Shown here: in pieces, positions 28,466 through 37,084 of the stretch
How positions within the stretch are numbered: position 1 is the first letter of the stretch
How the letters are laid out: each line of letters opens with the position of its first letter
NCBI RefSeq assembly: GCF_014076845.1
Contig: NZ_JACGUT010000084.1
Coordinates: 496,001-560,000 of the forward strand
DNA length: 64,000 nt
DNA from: Colwellia sp. MB3u-41
GTDB lineage: Bacteria; Pseudomonadota; Gammaproteobacteria; Enterobacterales; Alteromonadaceae
Reading direction: 5' to 3'
The notes under the pieces: model-generated
What the model was told of the DNA's origin: nothing
The model's input: only the letters and a program-made list of their open reading frames with translations
The model's database searches: none
Position numbers and translations under genes: made by a program

Positions 28466-29005
28466 ATGAATAAAACTATCGTTTTTATGACAAGTGCCTT
28501 TTTTCTTGCGGGGTGTCAGTCAATTTATACCGCCCAAACTACTCTTCCCATAAAAGAAAAAAACCCTGGAGAACAATCAATACCTAAATATCAAGAATTT
28601 ATTAATAGCGGCGACCTCTTACCTATTCAGTATGTTGTTGATATTAAGGGTAATACTATTGATTTAACGAATAATAAAAAACGCAAGTTGGTGATTTTAT
28701 TTGCAACCTGTTGCCCAGATTCTAACCGAGCAGTTAAAGCACTCAATAAATCGCCATTATTGAATGACCCCGCGGTTGATGTTATTGCAATTGCCCGCGA
28801 AGAAACAAACGAAGATGTCATTAAGTGGCGCGACAAAAATAATATTCGTGTGCCATTAGCCACAGATATTAATCGTAGTATTTACCAACAGTTTGCCGTA
28901 GGTGGCATTCCTCGTTTAATTACGGTAGGTAAAGATAATAGAGTAATAAAGATGAACTTAGCTGAAGAGCAAGAGCAAGAGCAACTCAAGCTTATTCAAT
29001 GGTAG
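28466..29005 (+). CDS. Thioredoxin-fold lipoprotein with altered active site
   Basis: 179-residue protein with a lipoprotein signal peptide ending in the lipobox LAGC at about residue 17, so the mature form is probably anchored to a membrane from the periplasmic side. The remainder looks like a TlpA/AhpC-TSA type thioredoxin fold: a strand and helix around LVILFATCCPDSNRAVKAL (about residues 75-93), then the cis-proline loop FAVGGIPRLITVGKDN (about residues 145-160). In typical TlpA proteins the first site reads WCPPC. Here it is CCPDS, so the second redox cysteine is a serine and an extra cysteine precedes. It may act as a peroxidase-like or non-redox protein. The C-terminus is a glutamate/glutamine run. 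Confidence 0.72.
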   Translation: MNKTIVFMTSAFFLAGCQSIYTAQTTLPIKEKNPGEQSIPKYQEFINSGDLLPIQYVVDIKGNTIDLTNNKKRKLVILFATCCPDSNRAVKALNKSPLLNDPAVDVIAIAREETNEDVIKWRDKNNIRVPLATDINRSIYQQFAVGGIPRLITVGKDNRVIKMNLAEEQEQEQLKLIQW

Positions 29006-29174
29006 GACTGGCTAGCAGAATTAGGGCAGGAATTGTTACAATTCTCTATTTGGTTTTTACGATCCATTTTATTAGAATTGAACTTTGTTAATTATTTGTA
29101 ATCAACAGTAGTGCTACTTCCTTGTGGCTAATTTCATGCTCAGGGACAAATAAATAAAACTTTAAAGGATTATC

Positions 29175-30662
29175 ATGTCAAAAACAAAAACAAAAACAAC
29201 AATAACGACAGCTTTATTATTAACAACGTTAGCTTCCCCCTTATCACTCGCCAAAGCGAATAAATTAAACTTCCATAAATCTCAACAAAATTCTGAACAT
29301 AAAATAACGGGAAAACTGTTGTATTTGAATGACAGAAATGGCGATGTTGATTTACTCATTCATGACGATAAACGTTTTAGCTATTACCCACGCATTGCTA
29401 AAGACGGCTTAACAAAAAAAGCTCAACTTATTGAAACACCTGATAATGCGCAGTTTTATAATCAAGCAAAATTAGCTAATAAGAAAAATGAAGTTGTCGT
29501 ATATTTAACCGGCGATGCGGTGATGTCTTACAATATAGAAGATAAAACACTCAGCAAATTGTTAGATGTTGATACTTTATATAAATATCAAAGCATTTTT
29601 GAAATGAACTTTGGTGAATTTGTCCAAGACTTTAACGAAGATGGGCTAAGCGACTTTATTACTTACAGTTTAGATAAAACTCATCTGTATCTGCAAAAAC
29701 CTGATGGGTCATTCACTCATCAATCGTTAGCTATTTCTCCTCGGATTGAAAAGTCGGGTAGTGGTATATCCTTTAAACCACAAAATTTTTATCACGCTGA
29801 TTTTACACATGATGATAAAAAAGATATTGCCTTCCAAGTTGATGACCAATTGTTAGTCTTTGCTCAATCAGAAGATAAATCATTTAATAATAAAATAATG
29901 ACTGTTTCCTTAAATGCTCATTTAGAAAATAAAAACTCTGCGATAAAAAAACAGCAAGGTGAAAAAAGTGCAGATGTGAATCTTGAAACTATTGAAGATA
30001 TTAATGGTGATGGCCTCGTTGATATAGTCACTAAAGAATCGGTACGAGAAGGCATGATGTCTAGAACTAATGTACTTATGGTGCGTTATGGCTTTATCGA
30101 CAATGGTGTCATGAGTTATAAGAAAGAAGCTGATGGTCAAGCTACTTTTGATGGTCAAGGTATGATTAAGTTTAAAGATGTTGACGGCGATGGCTTGAAA
30201 GACTACTACACACTGAGTGTTGAAATGGGGATTGGCACAATGATGTCTGCAATGTCTGGTGCTATTGATATGGATTTACGATTCTATAAATTAGGCCAAA
30301 ATGGCAAATATGTTAAAAAACCTTCTTATGAAAATGAAGTTGAAGTGTCAATTGGTTCAAGCAGTGACGGTGAAGCGCTTACTGAGGTAAGCGATTTTAA
30401 TGGTGACGGTATTAACGACTTGATCCTCAAGACTGATGATGAAGAATTCACTATTTATTCAGGCGCTAAAGGTATGCGCTTATTTGCTAAACGTGGTGCT
30501 GATTACGAAATTGCGTTACCTAAGAGTGTTCGCACCGAAGTTAAAGATTTTAACAACGATGGTAAAGCAGACATCCTCTTTTTATATGGTAAACACTATG
30601 ATGAAGACGAAGAAAAAGAAGTCGGTGAGCATAAACTCACCTTATGGTTATCTGCGAGTTAA
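29175..30662 (+). CDS. Secreted FG-GAP/VCBS-repeat protein
   Basis: 495-residue exported protein with a Sec signal peptide (ALLLTTLASPLSLAKA, about residues 13-28). At least five calcium-binding-type repeats of the FG-GAP/VCBS kind are visible: DFNEDGLSDFI (about residue 154), DINGDGLVDIV (about residue 276), DVDGDGLKDYY (about residue 336), DFNGDGINDLI (about residue 409), and DFNNDGKADIL (about residue 458). The DxNxDGxxD loops resemble dockerin/EF-hand calcium sites and probably build a beta-propeller. No enzymatic module is evident, so it may be an adhesive or structural surface protein. A good AAAGGA ribosome-binding site precedes the ATG. Confidence 0.82.
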   Translation: MSKTKTKTTITTALLLTTLASPLSLAKANKLNFHKSQQNSEHKITGKLLYLNDRNGDVDLLIHDDKRFSYYPRIAKDGLTKKAQLIETPDNAQFYNQAKLANKKNEVVVYLTGDAVMSYNIEDKTLSKLLDVDTLYKYQSIFEMNFGEFVQDFNEDGLSDFITYSLDKTHLYLQKPDGSFTHQSLAISPRIEKSGSGISFKPQNFYHADFTHDDKKDIAFQVDDQLLVFAQSEDKSFNNKIMTVSLNAHLENKNSAIKKQQGEKSADVNLETIEDINGDGLVDIVTKESVREGMMSRTNVLMVRYGFIDNGVMSYKKEADGQATFDGQGMIKFKDVDGDGLKDYYTLSVEMGIGTMMSAMSGAIDMDLRFYKLGQNGKYVKKPSYENEVEVSIGSSSDGEALTEVSDFNGDGINDLILKTDDEEFTIYSGAKGMRLFAKRGADYEIALPKSVRTEVKDFNNDGKADILFLYGKHYDEDEEKEVGEHKLTLWLSAS

Positions 30663-30846
30663 TTAACACTAAAAATTCGCTATACTATAAATGTTGAAGG
30701 GTATCGTGTCATGGTTCACAAGGCGTTTCGATATCTTCGATGCATTCTTATGATTTATGCTATATAAATCATCGATACCACAATCTTTTTTTAGTAATGT
30801 CATTGCGCTATAGATAGCAATAAATGACGATTTTTAAGGTTATATT

Positions 30847-31236
30847 ATGCGTTTTTTGTCCCGTAGATTGGTTCTTCCTAATGATTTAAACTATGCAAAC
30901 TCACTTTTTGGCGGTAGAGCGTTAGCGTGGATTGATGAAGAAGCAGCGATTTTTGCCATTTGTCAATTAGAGACTAACTGCTTAGTGACTAAACATATTG
31001 GCGCTATTAATTTTGAATCTCCAGCTGTGCAGGGAGATGTTGTTGAGTTTGGTCTATCGACCAAAAGCGTTGGCAGAACCTCAATTACCATTACTTGTTT
31101 AATGCGTAATAAAATTACTAAAAAAACCATCTGCTTAGCTGACGATATTGTCTTTGTGCAAGTTGACCCTGAAACCAAAGAACCTATTCCTCACGGAAAA
31201 ACATTAGCGGCTTTACAAGCGCAAGAAACGTTATAA
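30847..31236 (+). CDS. Acyl-CoA thioesterase, hotdog fold (YciA-like)
   Basis: 129-residue hotdog-fold protein of the acyl-CoA thioesterase family. The key region ANSLFGGRALAWIDEEAAI at about residues 18-36 carries the conserved Asn, the glycine pair and the acidic residue used in YciA/BACH-type enzymes. It is followed by KHIGAINFESPAVQGDVVEFG, the typical substrate-tunnel strand, and SVGRTSITI. These enzymes hydrolyse acyl-CoA to free acid and CoA; chain-length preference cannot be read from sequence. A TAAGGTT ribosome-binding site precedes the ATG. It stands alone between the VCBS protein and a small membrane protein gene. Confidence 0.85.
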   Translation: MRFLSRRLVLPNDLNYANSLFGGRALAWIDEEAAIFAICQLETNCLVTKHIGAINFESPAVQGDVVEFGLSTKSVGRTSITITCLMRNKITKKTICLADDIVFVQVDPETKEPIPHGKTLAALQAQETL

Positions 31237-31432
31237 ATTTACCAACACAGTGATCCCTTGTTTGGCGTTTTCTTTTAAAATAAGCATTGTAAATTAAAAT
31301 TACCTATTGATTTATAATGCTATTTTTTATGTGGCTGTAATGTATGATAAAAAAATCTATTTTTCATGACCTGTCTTTATTCGCCCATTTTAGTGAACGC
31401 TATAGTGAATACTTCCACATGAACGATAAAAG

Positions 31433-31672
31433 CTAAGCACTCATTTTTTTTGCAAATAAACCTTCAATTTGTAATCGCAGTCTATTTTTAACCTGTTTAT
31501 TCAGGCCCATTGTGAAAAGTATGCTTGAAATAGTAGCGACAACGATTATTGTTTTATATAACTTTATGCCAGTAAACATAACTAAAAGCATTAACAAGAG
31601 TGCATAAGTTAATCCCATTACAGCGAGACATAAACACAGTCCTTGCACCTCTTTATTTTGAAATATTTTCAT
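31433..31672 (-). CDS. Small two-span membrane protein, unknown
   Basis: 79-residue protein with two long hydrophobic stretches (LCLCLAVMGLTYALLLMLLV and IIVVATISSILFTMGL) and a basic C-terminus (KQVKNRLRLQIEGLFAKKM). A GGAATGGAG stretch lies just before the ATG, a plausible ribosome-binding site. I do not recognise the family. Size and hydrophobic pattern suggest an inner-membrane hairpin protein. Confidence 0.5.
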   Translation of the reverse strand: MKIFQNKEVQGLCLCLAVMGLTYALLLMLLVMFTGIKLYKTIIVVATISSILFTMGLNKQVKNRLRLQIEGLFAKKMSA

Positions 31673-31866
31673 GCTCCATTCCTTTTTGTATTCAATACAA
31701 ATGAGCTTAGCAAAGAAATCTTATTCGCTCTATAGCGAAATTAATCATAAATGTTACATGAGATTTCGAAGGTTAATTTAAATAGATGTCACAAAGTAAA
31801 ATGTCATGGGGTCTTGTTAATGAAATAAGAAGTTTTCTCTTTTTATACATTATTTTAAGGACCAGT

Positions 31867-32742
31867 ATGAATATAGTACATATAATATTAGCAGTGCTTG
31901 TGTTTTCGATGAGTCTTAATACTAAAGCCGACAGTTGTATTCGTGTTGAAGTACAAGGAACAGGGCAACCCTTAGTTTTAATTCCAGGGTTAATGAGTGA
32001 TGGACGTGTTTGGCAGCAAAGTGAAAAATATTTAGCAAAAAATTATCAAGTACATACGGTCAGTATTGCAGGGTTTGCTAATACAGCAGCATGTGCAGCG
32101 GCAGATAATATTATGCCTCAAGTTAAGTCTGAATTATTAAGTTACATAGAGCACCATAAATTACAAAAACCAGTATTAATGGGTCATAGCTTAGGGGCAT
32201 TTTTATCTTATAGTCTAGTAATAGAAAATGAAACGCTATTTTCTGCGGTTATTGCCGTCGATGGCTTACCCTATATTGCGCCAATATTTACCAAAACATT
32301 AGCGACTACGCCAACAGACATGCGGCAACAAGCTGACTACATAAAAAATATCTATCAACAGGCAACAGCTCAGCAAATGGCTGATATGACTAAACAAACC
32401 ATTGCTATTCAAGCAACGTCAATAGAAAATCAACAAGCGGTTATTGCTATGGCAAAAGTATCTGATCAAAATACAGTGGCTTCAGCTTTACATTTTTTAT
32501 TACTTAATGATTTAAGGGAGCCACTAAAAAAGGTTAAAACACCCGTGTTACTTATTGCTGCCCAAGGTGCATTTACCAATGAAGCGTCTCGTCGATTCGC
32601 TACCGCTTTATACCAACAACAAATAGAAACTGTACCCAATGCTCATTTAATTACCAATACTGATGCTAGACATTTTATTATGTGGGACGATAATGAATGG
32701 CTAATGGCAGCAACTGATTTATTTTTACAGGGCGTCTTATAA
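31867..32742 (+). CDS. Exported alpha/beta hydrolase
   Basis: 291-residue alpha/beta-hydrolase with a signal peptide (IVHIILAVLVFSMSLNTKADS). The start ATG 31867 has an AAGGA ribosome-binding site at 5 nt and gives a proper export signal; an upstream ATG at 31786 adds 27 residues ahead of the signal and is unlikely. The oxyanion element is LVLIPGLMSDGRVW, the nucleophile elbow MGHSLGAFLSY (about residue 113), the acid in a late strand (PVLLIAAQGAF region), and the histidine in TDARHFIMWDD near residue 270. The gene ends 2 nt before the ECF sigma factor gene, so the two are almost surely co-translated. The hydrolase could be a target or partner of that regulator. Substrate unknown. Confidence 0.8.
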   Translation: MNIVHIILAVLVFSMSLNTKADSCIRVEVQGTGQPLVLIPGLMSDGRVWQQSEKYLAKNYQVHTVSIAGFANTAACAAADNIMPQVKSELLSYIEHHKLQKPVLMGHSLGAFLSYSLVIENETLFSAVIAVDGLPYIAPIFTKTLATTPTDMRQQADYIKNIYQQATAQQMADMTKQTIAIQATSIENQQAVIAMAKVSDQNTVASALHFLLLNDLREPLKKVKTPVLLIAAQGAFTNEASRRFATALYQQQIETVPNAHLITNTDARHFIMWDDNEWLMAATDLFLQGVL

Positions 32743-32744
32743 AC

Positions 32745-33884
32745 ATGCTACTTACTGATGAACAACAACTGCTGCCTGATATTGCTTTAGCAAAGTTGGG
32801 TGATTCACTTGCCTTTACCCGCTTAATTGAACAGTTAGCTAATACAGTTGGTTCTATTGCTTTAGCTATTACCCAAGATCTTGATAGCAGTGAAGATGTT
32901 AGCCAAAAAGTTTTTATTAAAGTCTGGCAGGAAATAAATCAACTAAAAGAAAATATAAGCTTTTTACCTTGGGTTCGACAAATAACACGCTACACCGCGT
33001 TAAACCATATAAGAGATGAAAAAGTTAACCGAAACATAAAAGGAGATGAAACTGAACTTTTGCTTGCTACACTTATTGACCCTAGTCATTCAGCTGACGT
33101 AGGATTACTGAGGGAAGAACAGAATACTTTAATCCAAACTCTTTTAGCTCAATTACCTGATGAGAGTCGGGAAATTGTGCTGCTATATTATAGAGAACAG
33201 CAGAATACCGAATCAGTAGCCACCTTATTAGGCTTAAATACAGCGACAGTCAGAAAACGTTTAAGTCGCGTGCGGGCCTTAATAAAAGACCAAGTATTAG
33301 CACGTTATGGTCATGTTATATTATCAACAAGTCCGTTAAGTTTAGCGACGTTAGTTTTATCGGGGCTTTCAGTGAGCTCGCCTGTTGCGGCTGCAGTAGT
33401 CACAAAAAGTATAGTCAGCAGTCAAGGTCATTGGTTAGTAAAAATACTGCTAGCTTTAGGAGGAGCGATGCTCGGCGCTTTACTTGGTATGGTGGCAAGT
33501 TATATTGGCATGTCTAAAGTCATTGAAAAATTGGTAGATGAAAAACAAAAAGCTCAGCTTAAGGTTTTACGTAATAAAACCGCTTTTCAATTGTTCCTTA
33601 GTGGTATTTTATTTACCTTAAGTTATGAATTTACAGAAGGTTGGGGGATGCCTTTTTTATGTTTTATAACATTATTTTATTTTATCTATCGCTCAACTCA
33701 ACAAGTGAACGCACTTGTTGGACTTCCGAAGGATATAACAAAATTAACTGACACTGATTTGATGCAGCAATCAAGAAAAGATCAGTTTTGGTGCCAATTT
33801 GGTCTCATAGTAGGTTTTGTAGGAGGTTGCACTGGTCTGATGGTTGGCTTATATAATAGTGGTCGATTTACGACCTTTTTTTAA
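32745..33884 (+). CDS. ECF sigma factor fused to a C-terminal membrane domain
   Basis: 379-residue protein. Residues ~15-90 contain sigma region 2 (AKLGDSLAFTRLIEQLANTV, then DLDSSEDVSQKVFIKVWQEI and FLPWVRQITRYTALNHIRDE). Residues ~128-190 contain region 4 with the helix-turn-helix LPDESREIVLLYYREQQNTE and LGLNTATVRKRLSRVRALIK. After residue ~200 there are hydrophobic segments near 200-220, 232-255, 282-300, 302-318 and 350-370, so the sigma part is probably tethered to the inner membrane. No separate anti-sigma gene is adjacent, so the membrane domain may itself control activity. It follows the exported hydrolase by 2 nt. The target promoter is unknown. The ECF class cannot be fixed without a search. 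Confidence 0.82.
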   Translation: MLLTDEQQLLPDIALAKLGDSLAFTRLIEQLANTVGSIALAITQDLDSSEDVSQKVFIKVWQEINQLKENISFLPWVRQITRYTALNHIRDEKVNRNIKGDETELLLATLIDPSHSADVGLLREEQNTLIQTLLAQLPDESREIVLLYYREQQNTESVATLLGLNTATVRKRLSRVRALIKDQVLARYGHVILSTSPLSLATLVLSGLSVSSPVAAAVVTKSIVSSQGHWLVKILLALGGAMLGALLGMVASYIGMSKVIEKLVDEKQKAQLKVLRNKTAFQLFLSGILFTLSYEFTEGWGMPFLCFITLFYFIYRSTQQVNALVGLPKDITKLTDTDLMQQSRKDQFWCQFGLIVGFVGGCTGLMVGLYNSGRFTTFF

Positions 33885-33911
33885 CAAAAAAATAATTTAA
33901 ATAGGAATTGT

Positions 33912-34250
33912 ATGCAATTAAATGATTTACTTGAAAAGTTAAGTGCCACACCCGCGCAGGTTGAATTTAACGAAGTGATGGCTGTTATTTTGGCTACCTA
34001 CCATTATAAGCCTTGTACGTTTAGTAATGGAGAACTCCTTAATGAGGCTGGTACCAATGAAGGGTCATGTAAGATTTTTTATTTTGCAAAGTTGCATCAT
34101 TTGTCTGACCAGGCAACATTAGCGTGTTTTGGTCAATATTACCGTCAAGATGTTTTACTTCATCCTGAGGGGACAGATCACGGAAATATTAGAAAATTTA
34201 TCAAGCAGGGGGGGCAAGGTATTCACTTTGAAGGTATTGCGCTCTCTTAA
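33912..34250 (+). CDS. HopJ type III effector-family protein
   Basis: 112-residue protein matching the HopJ family in NDLLEKLSATPAQVEFNEVM (N-terminus), YHYKPCTFSNGELLNEAGTN (about residues 37-56), SCKIFYFAKLHHLS and LACFGQYYRQDVL. The name comes from a plant-pathogen effector, but small HopJ homologues are widespread in free-living marine gammaproteobacteria without type III secretion, so an effector role is unlikely here. Function unknown. A TAGGAATTG ribosome-binding site precedes the ATG. It is 28 nt from the sigma factor gene, on the same strand, so it may belong to the same transcript. It converges with a short unknown gene on the other strand. Confidence 0.8.
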   Translation: MQLNDLLEKLSATPAQVEFNEVMAVILATYHYKPCTFSNGELLNEAGTNEGSCKIFYFAKLHHLSDQATLACFGQYYRQDVLLHPEGTDHGNIRKFIKQGGQGIHFEGIALS

Positions 34251-34442
34251 TTAAACCTTATCTTCTAAGAGATATTGCTGGTAACCCTTTACGCCAAAAT
34301 AGCGAATAGATTTTTTAAGTTTGATCATTTTGGCGATAAGTAAGTCGCCAAAATATATTTTGACCACTTCTCTATCACCATTGGAATCTGATTGGTATTG
34401 GTGTATTGAATTCTTTCTTAAATTATCAAATTCTGTTTTCAT
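34251..34442 (-). CDS. Short hypothetical protein
   Basis: 63-residue open frame (from ATG 34442; a TTG 12 nt upstream is the alternative) beginning KTEFDNLRKNSIHQYQSDSN and rich in lysine. Its stop codon directly abuts the HopJ-like stop, and its start lies 15 nt after the end of the upstream binding-protein gene, so it could be its downstream partner. No ribosome-binding site is strong and no family is recognised. It may be real but support is thin. Confidence 0.4.
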   Translation of the reverse strand: MKTEFDNLRKNSIHQYQSDSNGDREVVKIYFGDLLIAKMIKLKKSIRYFGVKGYQQYLLEDKV

Positions 34443-34457
34443 GATCAGTTTCAAATG

Positions 34458-35177
34458 CTAATTCGCTTTTGTTAAAGGATGAGTATACTTATTTATTATT
34501 GCGCGTATTTTTCCTTCCTGTTTTAATCTATTAATCGCTTGATTAATAACAGGCACGATATAGGCTTTAGATTTTTGTATACGTAATGGGCGTATTGAAG
34601 ACTCATGCACTTGCCCCGTTTCTATGTTTAATTGATGAATATTACTCAGGTAGTTAACAATGGTTTGGTTAGCAATACCAACATGTAACCTATTACCTTC
34701 AATAAGCTTTAAAAGTTTTAGCTCACTTTCTACATCATAGCGTTTAAATAAGGTATCAAAAGCATAACCAAAGCCCTTAATCGTAGCGATGGTTTCGTTT
34801 GCTAATACGTCAATTTTTCTGAATTGGCCTTGTGGAAAAACAAAAACATCCTCGGTTTTAAATAACGGTTGGCTGTATAAAGAAATCGTACTTTCGCTTG
34901 AACGCCACTTGGCGATAGGGCAACATTCAATGTCGACTTTACCTTCTATAAAGCTAGAACGTATTCGCGCAGATGAAAGATAAACAAATTCTAATTGGTA
35001 AGGGGTGAGTTTAAAAATTTCTTGAAATACTTCAACATAAATACCGCGATGTTCTTTTTCTCCAAATGAATAAGGAGGGTGTCCTTCAAAAGAGAGAGCC
35101 ACCTTAATGGTTTCAGCTTGGGCACTTAAAGATATGCACAAAAAAATTGAAATCCACTTCATGTTTTTCAAACTCAC
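34458..35177 (-). CDS. Periplasmic solute-binding protein (SBP_bac_3 type)
   Basis: 239-residue exported binding protein. The signal peptide (WISIFLCISLSAQA) is followed by a typical start ETIKVALSFEGHPPYSF and a ligand-pocket region RIRSSFIEGKVDIECCPIAK. It belongs to the type 2 periplasmic binding fold used by amino-acid ABC importers and by sensor proteins. No permease or ATPase genes adjoin, so it could be an orphan or a sensor module. It is a second member of the family in this window, the first being the frameshifted gene at 22.7-23.5 kb. The ligand cannot be told from sequence. Confidence 0.78.
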   Translation of the reverse strand: MSLKNMKWISIFLCISLSAQAETIKVALSFEGHPPYSFGEKEHRGIYVEVFQEIFKLTPYQLEFVYLSSARIRSSFIEGKVDIECCPIAKWRSSESTISLYSQPLFKTEDVFVFPQGQFRKIDVLANETIATIKGFGYAFDTLFKRYDVESELKLLKLIEGNRLHVGIANQTIVNYLSNIHQLNIETGQVHESSIRPLRIQKSKAYIVPVINQAINRLKQEGKIRAIINKYTHPLTKAN

Positions 35178-35382
35178 AGTTACTGTTGTCGTTATATCAC
35201 TTAACTATAACAACAACAGTGAAATCTGCTTAATAAATGTTTGTCTAAACATTATCTTACTGAACTATTCTTCAAATTTACTGGCGATATACTCCTAAGA
35301 ACATGTAAATATATCTTGAGTTGAGTTAAATAACCAAACGAAATTTACCTTACAAACCATTAAATAGCGTTCAAGTAAATTA

Positions 35383-36363
35383 TTATTGCTGATGAATTAA
35401 TCGTTCAAGTTCTTGCTTTGATAAATAGTTTTCCATTGTCGAACGAAGTAATTTATATAATAAAATTGAACCGTCAATTTCCTCTTTACGGTTAGTTAAG
35501 CTTTCTATATTCAAACCTAATGGTAAATCATAGGGTAATACGGCGTCGAGTATTTGCTGAAGTGTGTTTAAGCAGATACGAATAGATTCATAAAGCGGTT
35601 TTTGTGCGTTAAGGATACGTAAGCTGGTCGCTTCAGGTACGCTGACGCCTAACCATTCAATAAACTCTAATGTCTTTTTACTGCCACACGGTGAAAACGT
35701 TAAAATGATACGTTGTGGTTTTAATCCTTGTTGCTGACATTCGATCGCATAGCGCGTTAACATATCTATGGTGGCTTGTGGGTTATAAATAGCTTGAGAG
35801 ATAAAGAAGTTACATCCTTGCTGATGCTTTTCTATTAACCGAGTATGTTCATTACCTTTATTTGCATGACGCTCTGCGATGGTAATACCGCCGATAAAGA
35901 AATCATTTTTGTTATCAACTAAAGTTTTATATGCACTGGCAAGCGGTAGTGAAATATTATTCTTTTGAGAAGGGCTTCCTACAAGAACAACATCACGAAT
36001 GTCATATTTCTGCCAAGCTTCATTAGCCCATTGATTAAAGTCATTACTATTTGATTGAACAACACTCTTGTAAGTGATCACCGGACGTTGAGATTTATCT
36101 TGTAGTAACGATGAATAGTAACGGGGATCTAATGTTGATTTAAAAGGGAAAGGGCGAGGTATATTCGTACGAGAATTTTCATCTTGTATATCGTAAACAA
36201 TCAAACCATCGAAATCAATATCACTAACGCGTTCAAGCAGCTTTTCTGCAATTAATTCAACTTGTTCTACAGCAGTATCGCTTTTGGGAGGGGTTGTACC
36301 AATAAAATAGACGCCACGGGTGTTATCGTTATAACGAGCTCTTAATTCAGATCCTTTGTTCAC
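35383..36363 (-). CDS. Methylenetetrahydrofolate reductase-like protein
   Basis: 326-residue protein with a TIM-barrel pattern like MetF. It has FIGTTPPKSDTAVEQVELIA near the N-terminus, LIVYDIQDENSRTN (about residue 55), a middle VVLVGSPSQKNNISLPLASA (about residue 125), then GGITIAERHANKGNEHTRLI and GCNFFISQAIYNPQATIDML. These recall the MetF elements that bind FAD and folate (for example the GANFFITQ loop), but the conserved N-terminal glutamate and other MetF residues are changed. It is therefore a paralogue with possibly different chemistry, not the methionine-pathway MetF. No one-carbon genes are adjacent. A weak AAG-rich ribosome-binding region precedes the ATG. Confidence 0.65.
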   Translation of the reverse strand: MNKGSELRARYNDNTRGVYFIGTTPPKSDTAVEQVELIAEKLLERVSDIDFDGLIVYDIQDENSRTNIPRPFPFKSTLDPRYYSSLLQDKSQRPVITYKSVVQSNSNDFNQWANEAWQKYDIRDVVLVGSPSQKNNISLPLASAYKTLVDNKNDFFIGGITIAERHANKGNEHTRLIEKHQQGCNFFISQAIYNPQATIDMLTRYAIECQQQGLKPQRIILTFSPCGSKKTLEFIEWLGVSVPEATSLRILNAQKPLYESIRICLNTLQQILDAVLPYDLPLGLNIESLTNRKEEIDGSILLYKLLRSTMENYLSKQELERLIHQQ

Positions 36364-36524
36364 TTTATTTCTATACCATAATTTTGATAAAACTGATGAC
36401 TTTATAATACCTGCTTGGTCGTTATAAATCTGCGCTATATTTATATTTTATTATCGATAAAAAAATAAAAAGGGAATGAAGCACTTTATGTGAATATTAT
36501 TGCTGGCGCACTAGATTACTTACC

Positions 36525-36560
36525 CATAAAAAAGCCCAGTCAATGACTGGGCAAAAAATA
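36525..36560 (-). terminator. Rho-independent terminator of ibpA, probably bidirectional
   Basis: GCCCAGTCA and TGACTGGGC form a perfect stem (36534-36552). On the minus strand it is followed by a T run (A run at 36528-36533 on the plus strand), 27 nt after the ibpA stop codon. Confidence 0.88.
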
Positions 36561-36587
36561 TAAGGGAGAAACCTAATCAATAAAAGT

Positions 36588-37079
36588 TTAGCTTTCGTTT
36601 GCTCTTATCGAATGATTAGTTCTTGAAGCAGCGCGTGGTTGCAGTAAACTTTTACCATTTATTGCTATTTTTCTTGGTTTCAATGCTTCTGGTATTTCTC
36701 TTTCTAAATCAATATGAAGTAAACCATGATTCATAAAAGCACCAATAACTTTAACATGTTCACCGAGCTGAAATTTTCGCTCAAAATTTCGCTCTGCAAT
36801 ACCTTGATGTAAAAAGTTTCTGGGTGAAATATTATCGCTTACTGGTTTAGTACCCGTAACGATTAAGGTGTTTTCTTTTGATTCAATATCAAGATCTTCA
36901 TCGGCAAAGCCAGCAATAGCCATCGTAATACGGTATTGGTCTTCAGCAAGTAATTCGATATTATAGGGAGGGTAAGATGATTGTTTGTCTGAACGAGATG
37001 CTTTTTCAATTAACCCTGCTAAGTGGTCAAAACCAATAAATGAGCGGTAAAGTGGGCTGAAATCTGTTTGTGTACGCAT
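36588..37079 (-). CDS. ibpA: Small heat-shock protein IbpA/Hsp20
   Basis: 163-residue alpha-crystallin-domain chaperone that binds unfolding proteins and keeps them ready for DnaK/ClpB. The IbpA opening DFSPLYRSFIGFDHLAGLIE and the alpha-crystallin core are visible: YPPYNIELLAEDQYRITMAI (about residues 37-56), then DIESKENTLIVTGTK, RNFERKFQLGEHVKVIGAFM and NHGLLHIDLEREIPEA. The tail carries the assembly motif region KPRKIAINGKSLL. Its promoter and leader are notable: a near-consensus heat-shock promoter about 215 nt upstream and a ROSE-like thermometer covering the AGGA ribosome-binding site, so expression should respond both to sigma-32 and to temperature directly. Identity is secure. Confidence 0.94.
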   Translation of the reverse strand: MRTQTDFSPLYRSFIGFDHLAGLIEKASRSDKQSSYPPYNIELLAEDQYRITMAIAGFADEDLDIESKENTLIVTGTKPVSDNISPRNFLHQGIAERNFERKFQLGEHVKVIGAFMNHGLLHIDLEREIPEALKPRKIAINGKSLLQPRAASRTNHSIRANES

Positions 37080-37084
37080 AATTC

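Noticed and set aside
30750-30772. Inverted repeat ATGATTTA/TAAATCAT upstream of the thioesterase gene
   Set aside because: AT-only 8-bp palindromes are expected by chance in this AT-rich sequence and no operator is recognised.
33912-34250. Evidence for a type III secretion effector system
   Set aside because: HopJ-like proteins are common in free-living marine bacteria and no secretion genes are present; only the family name suggests it.
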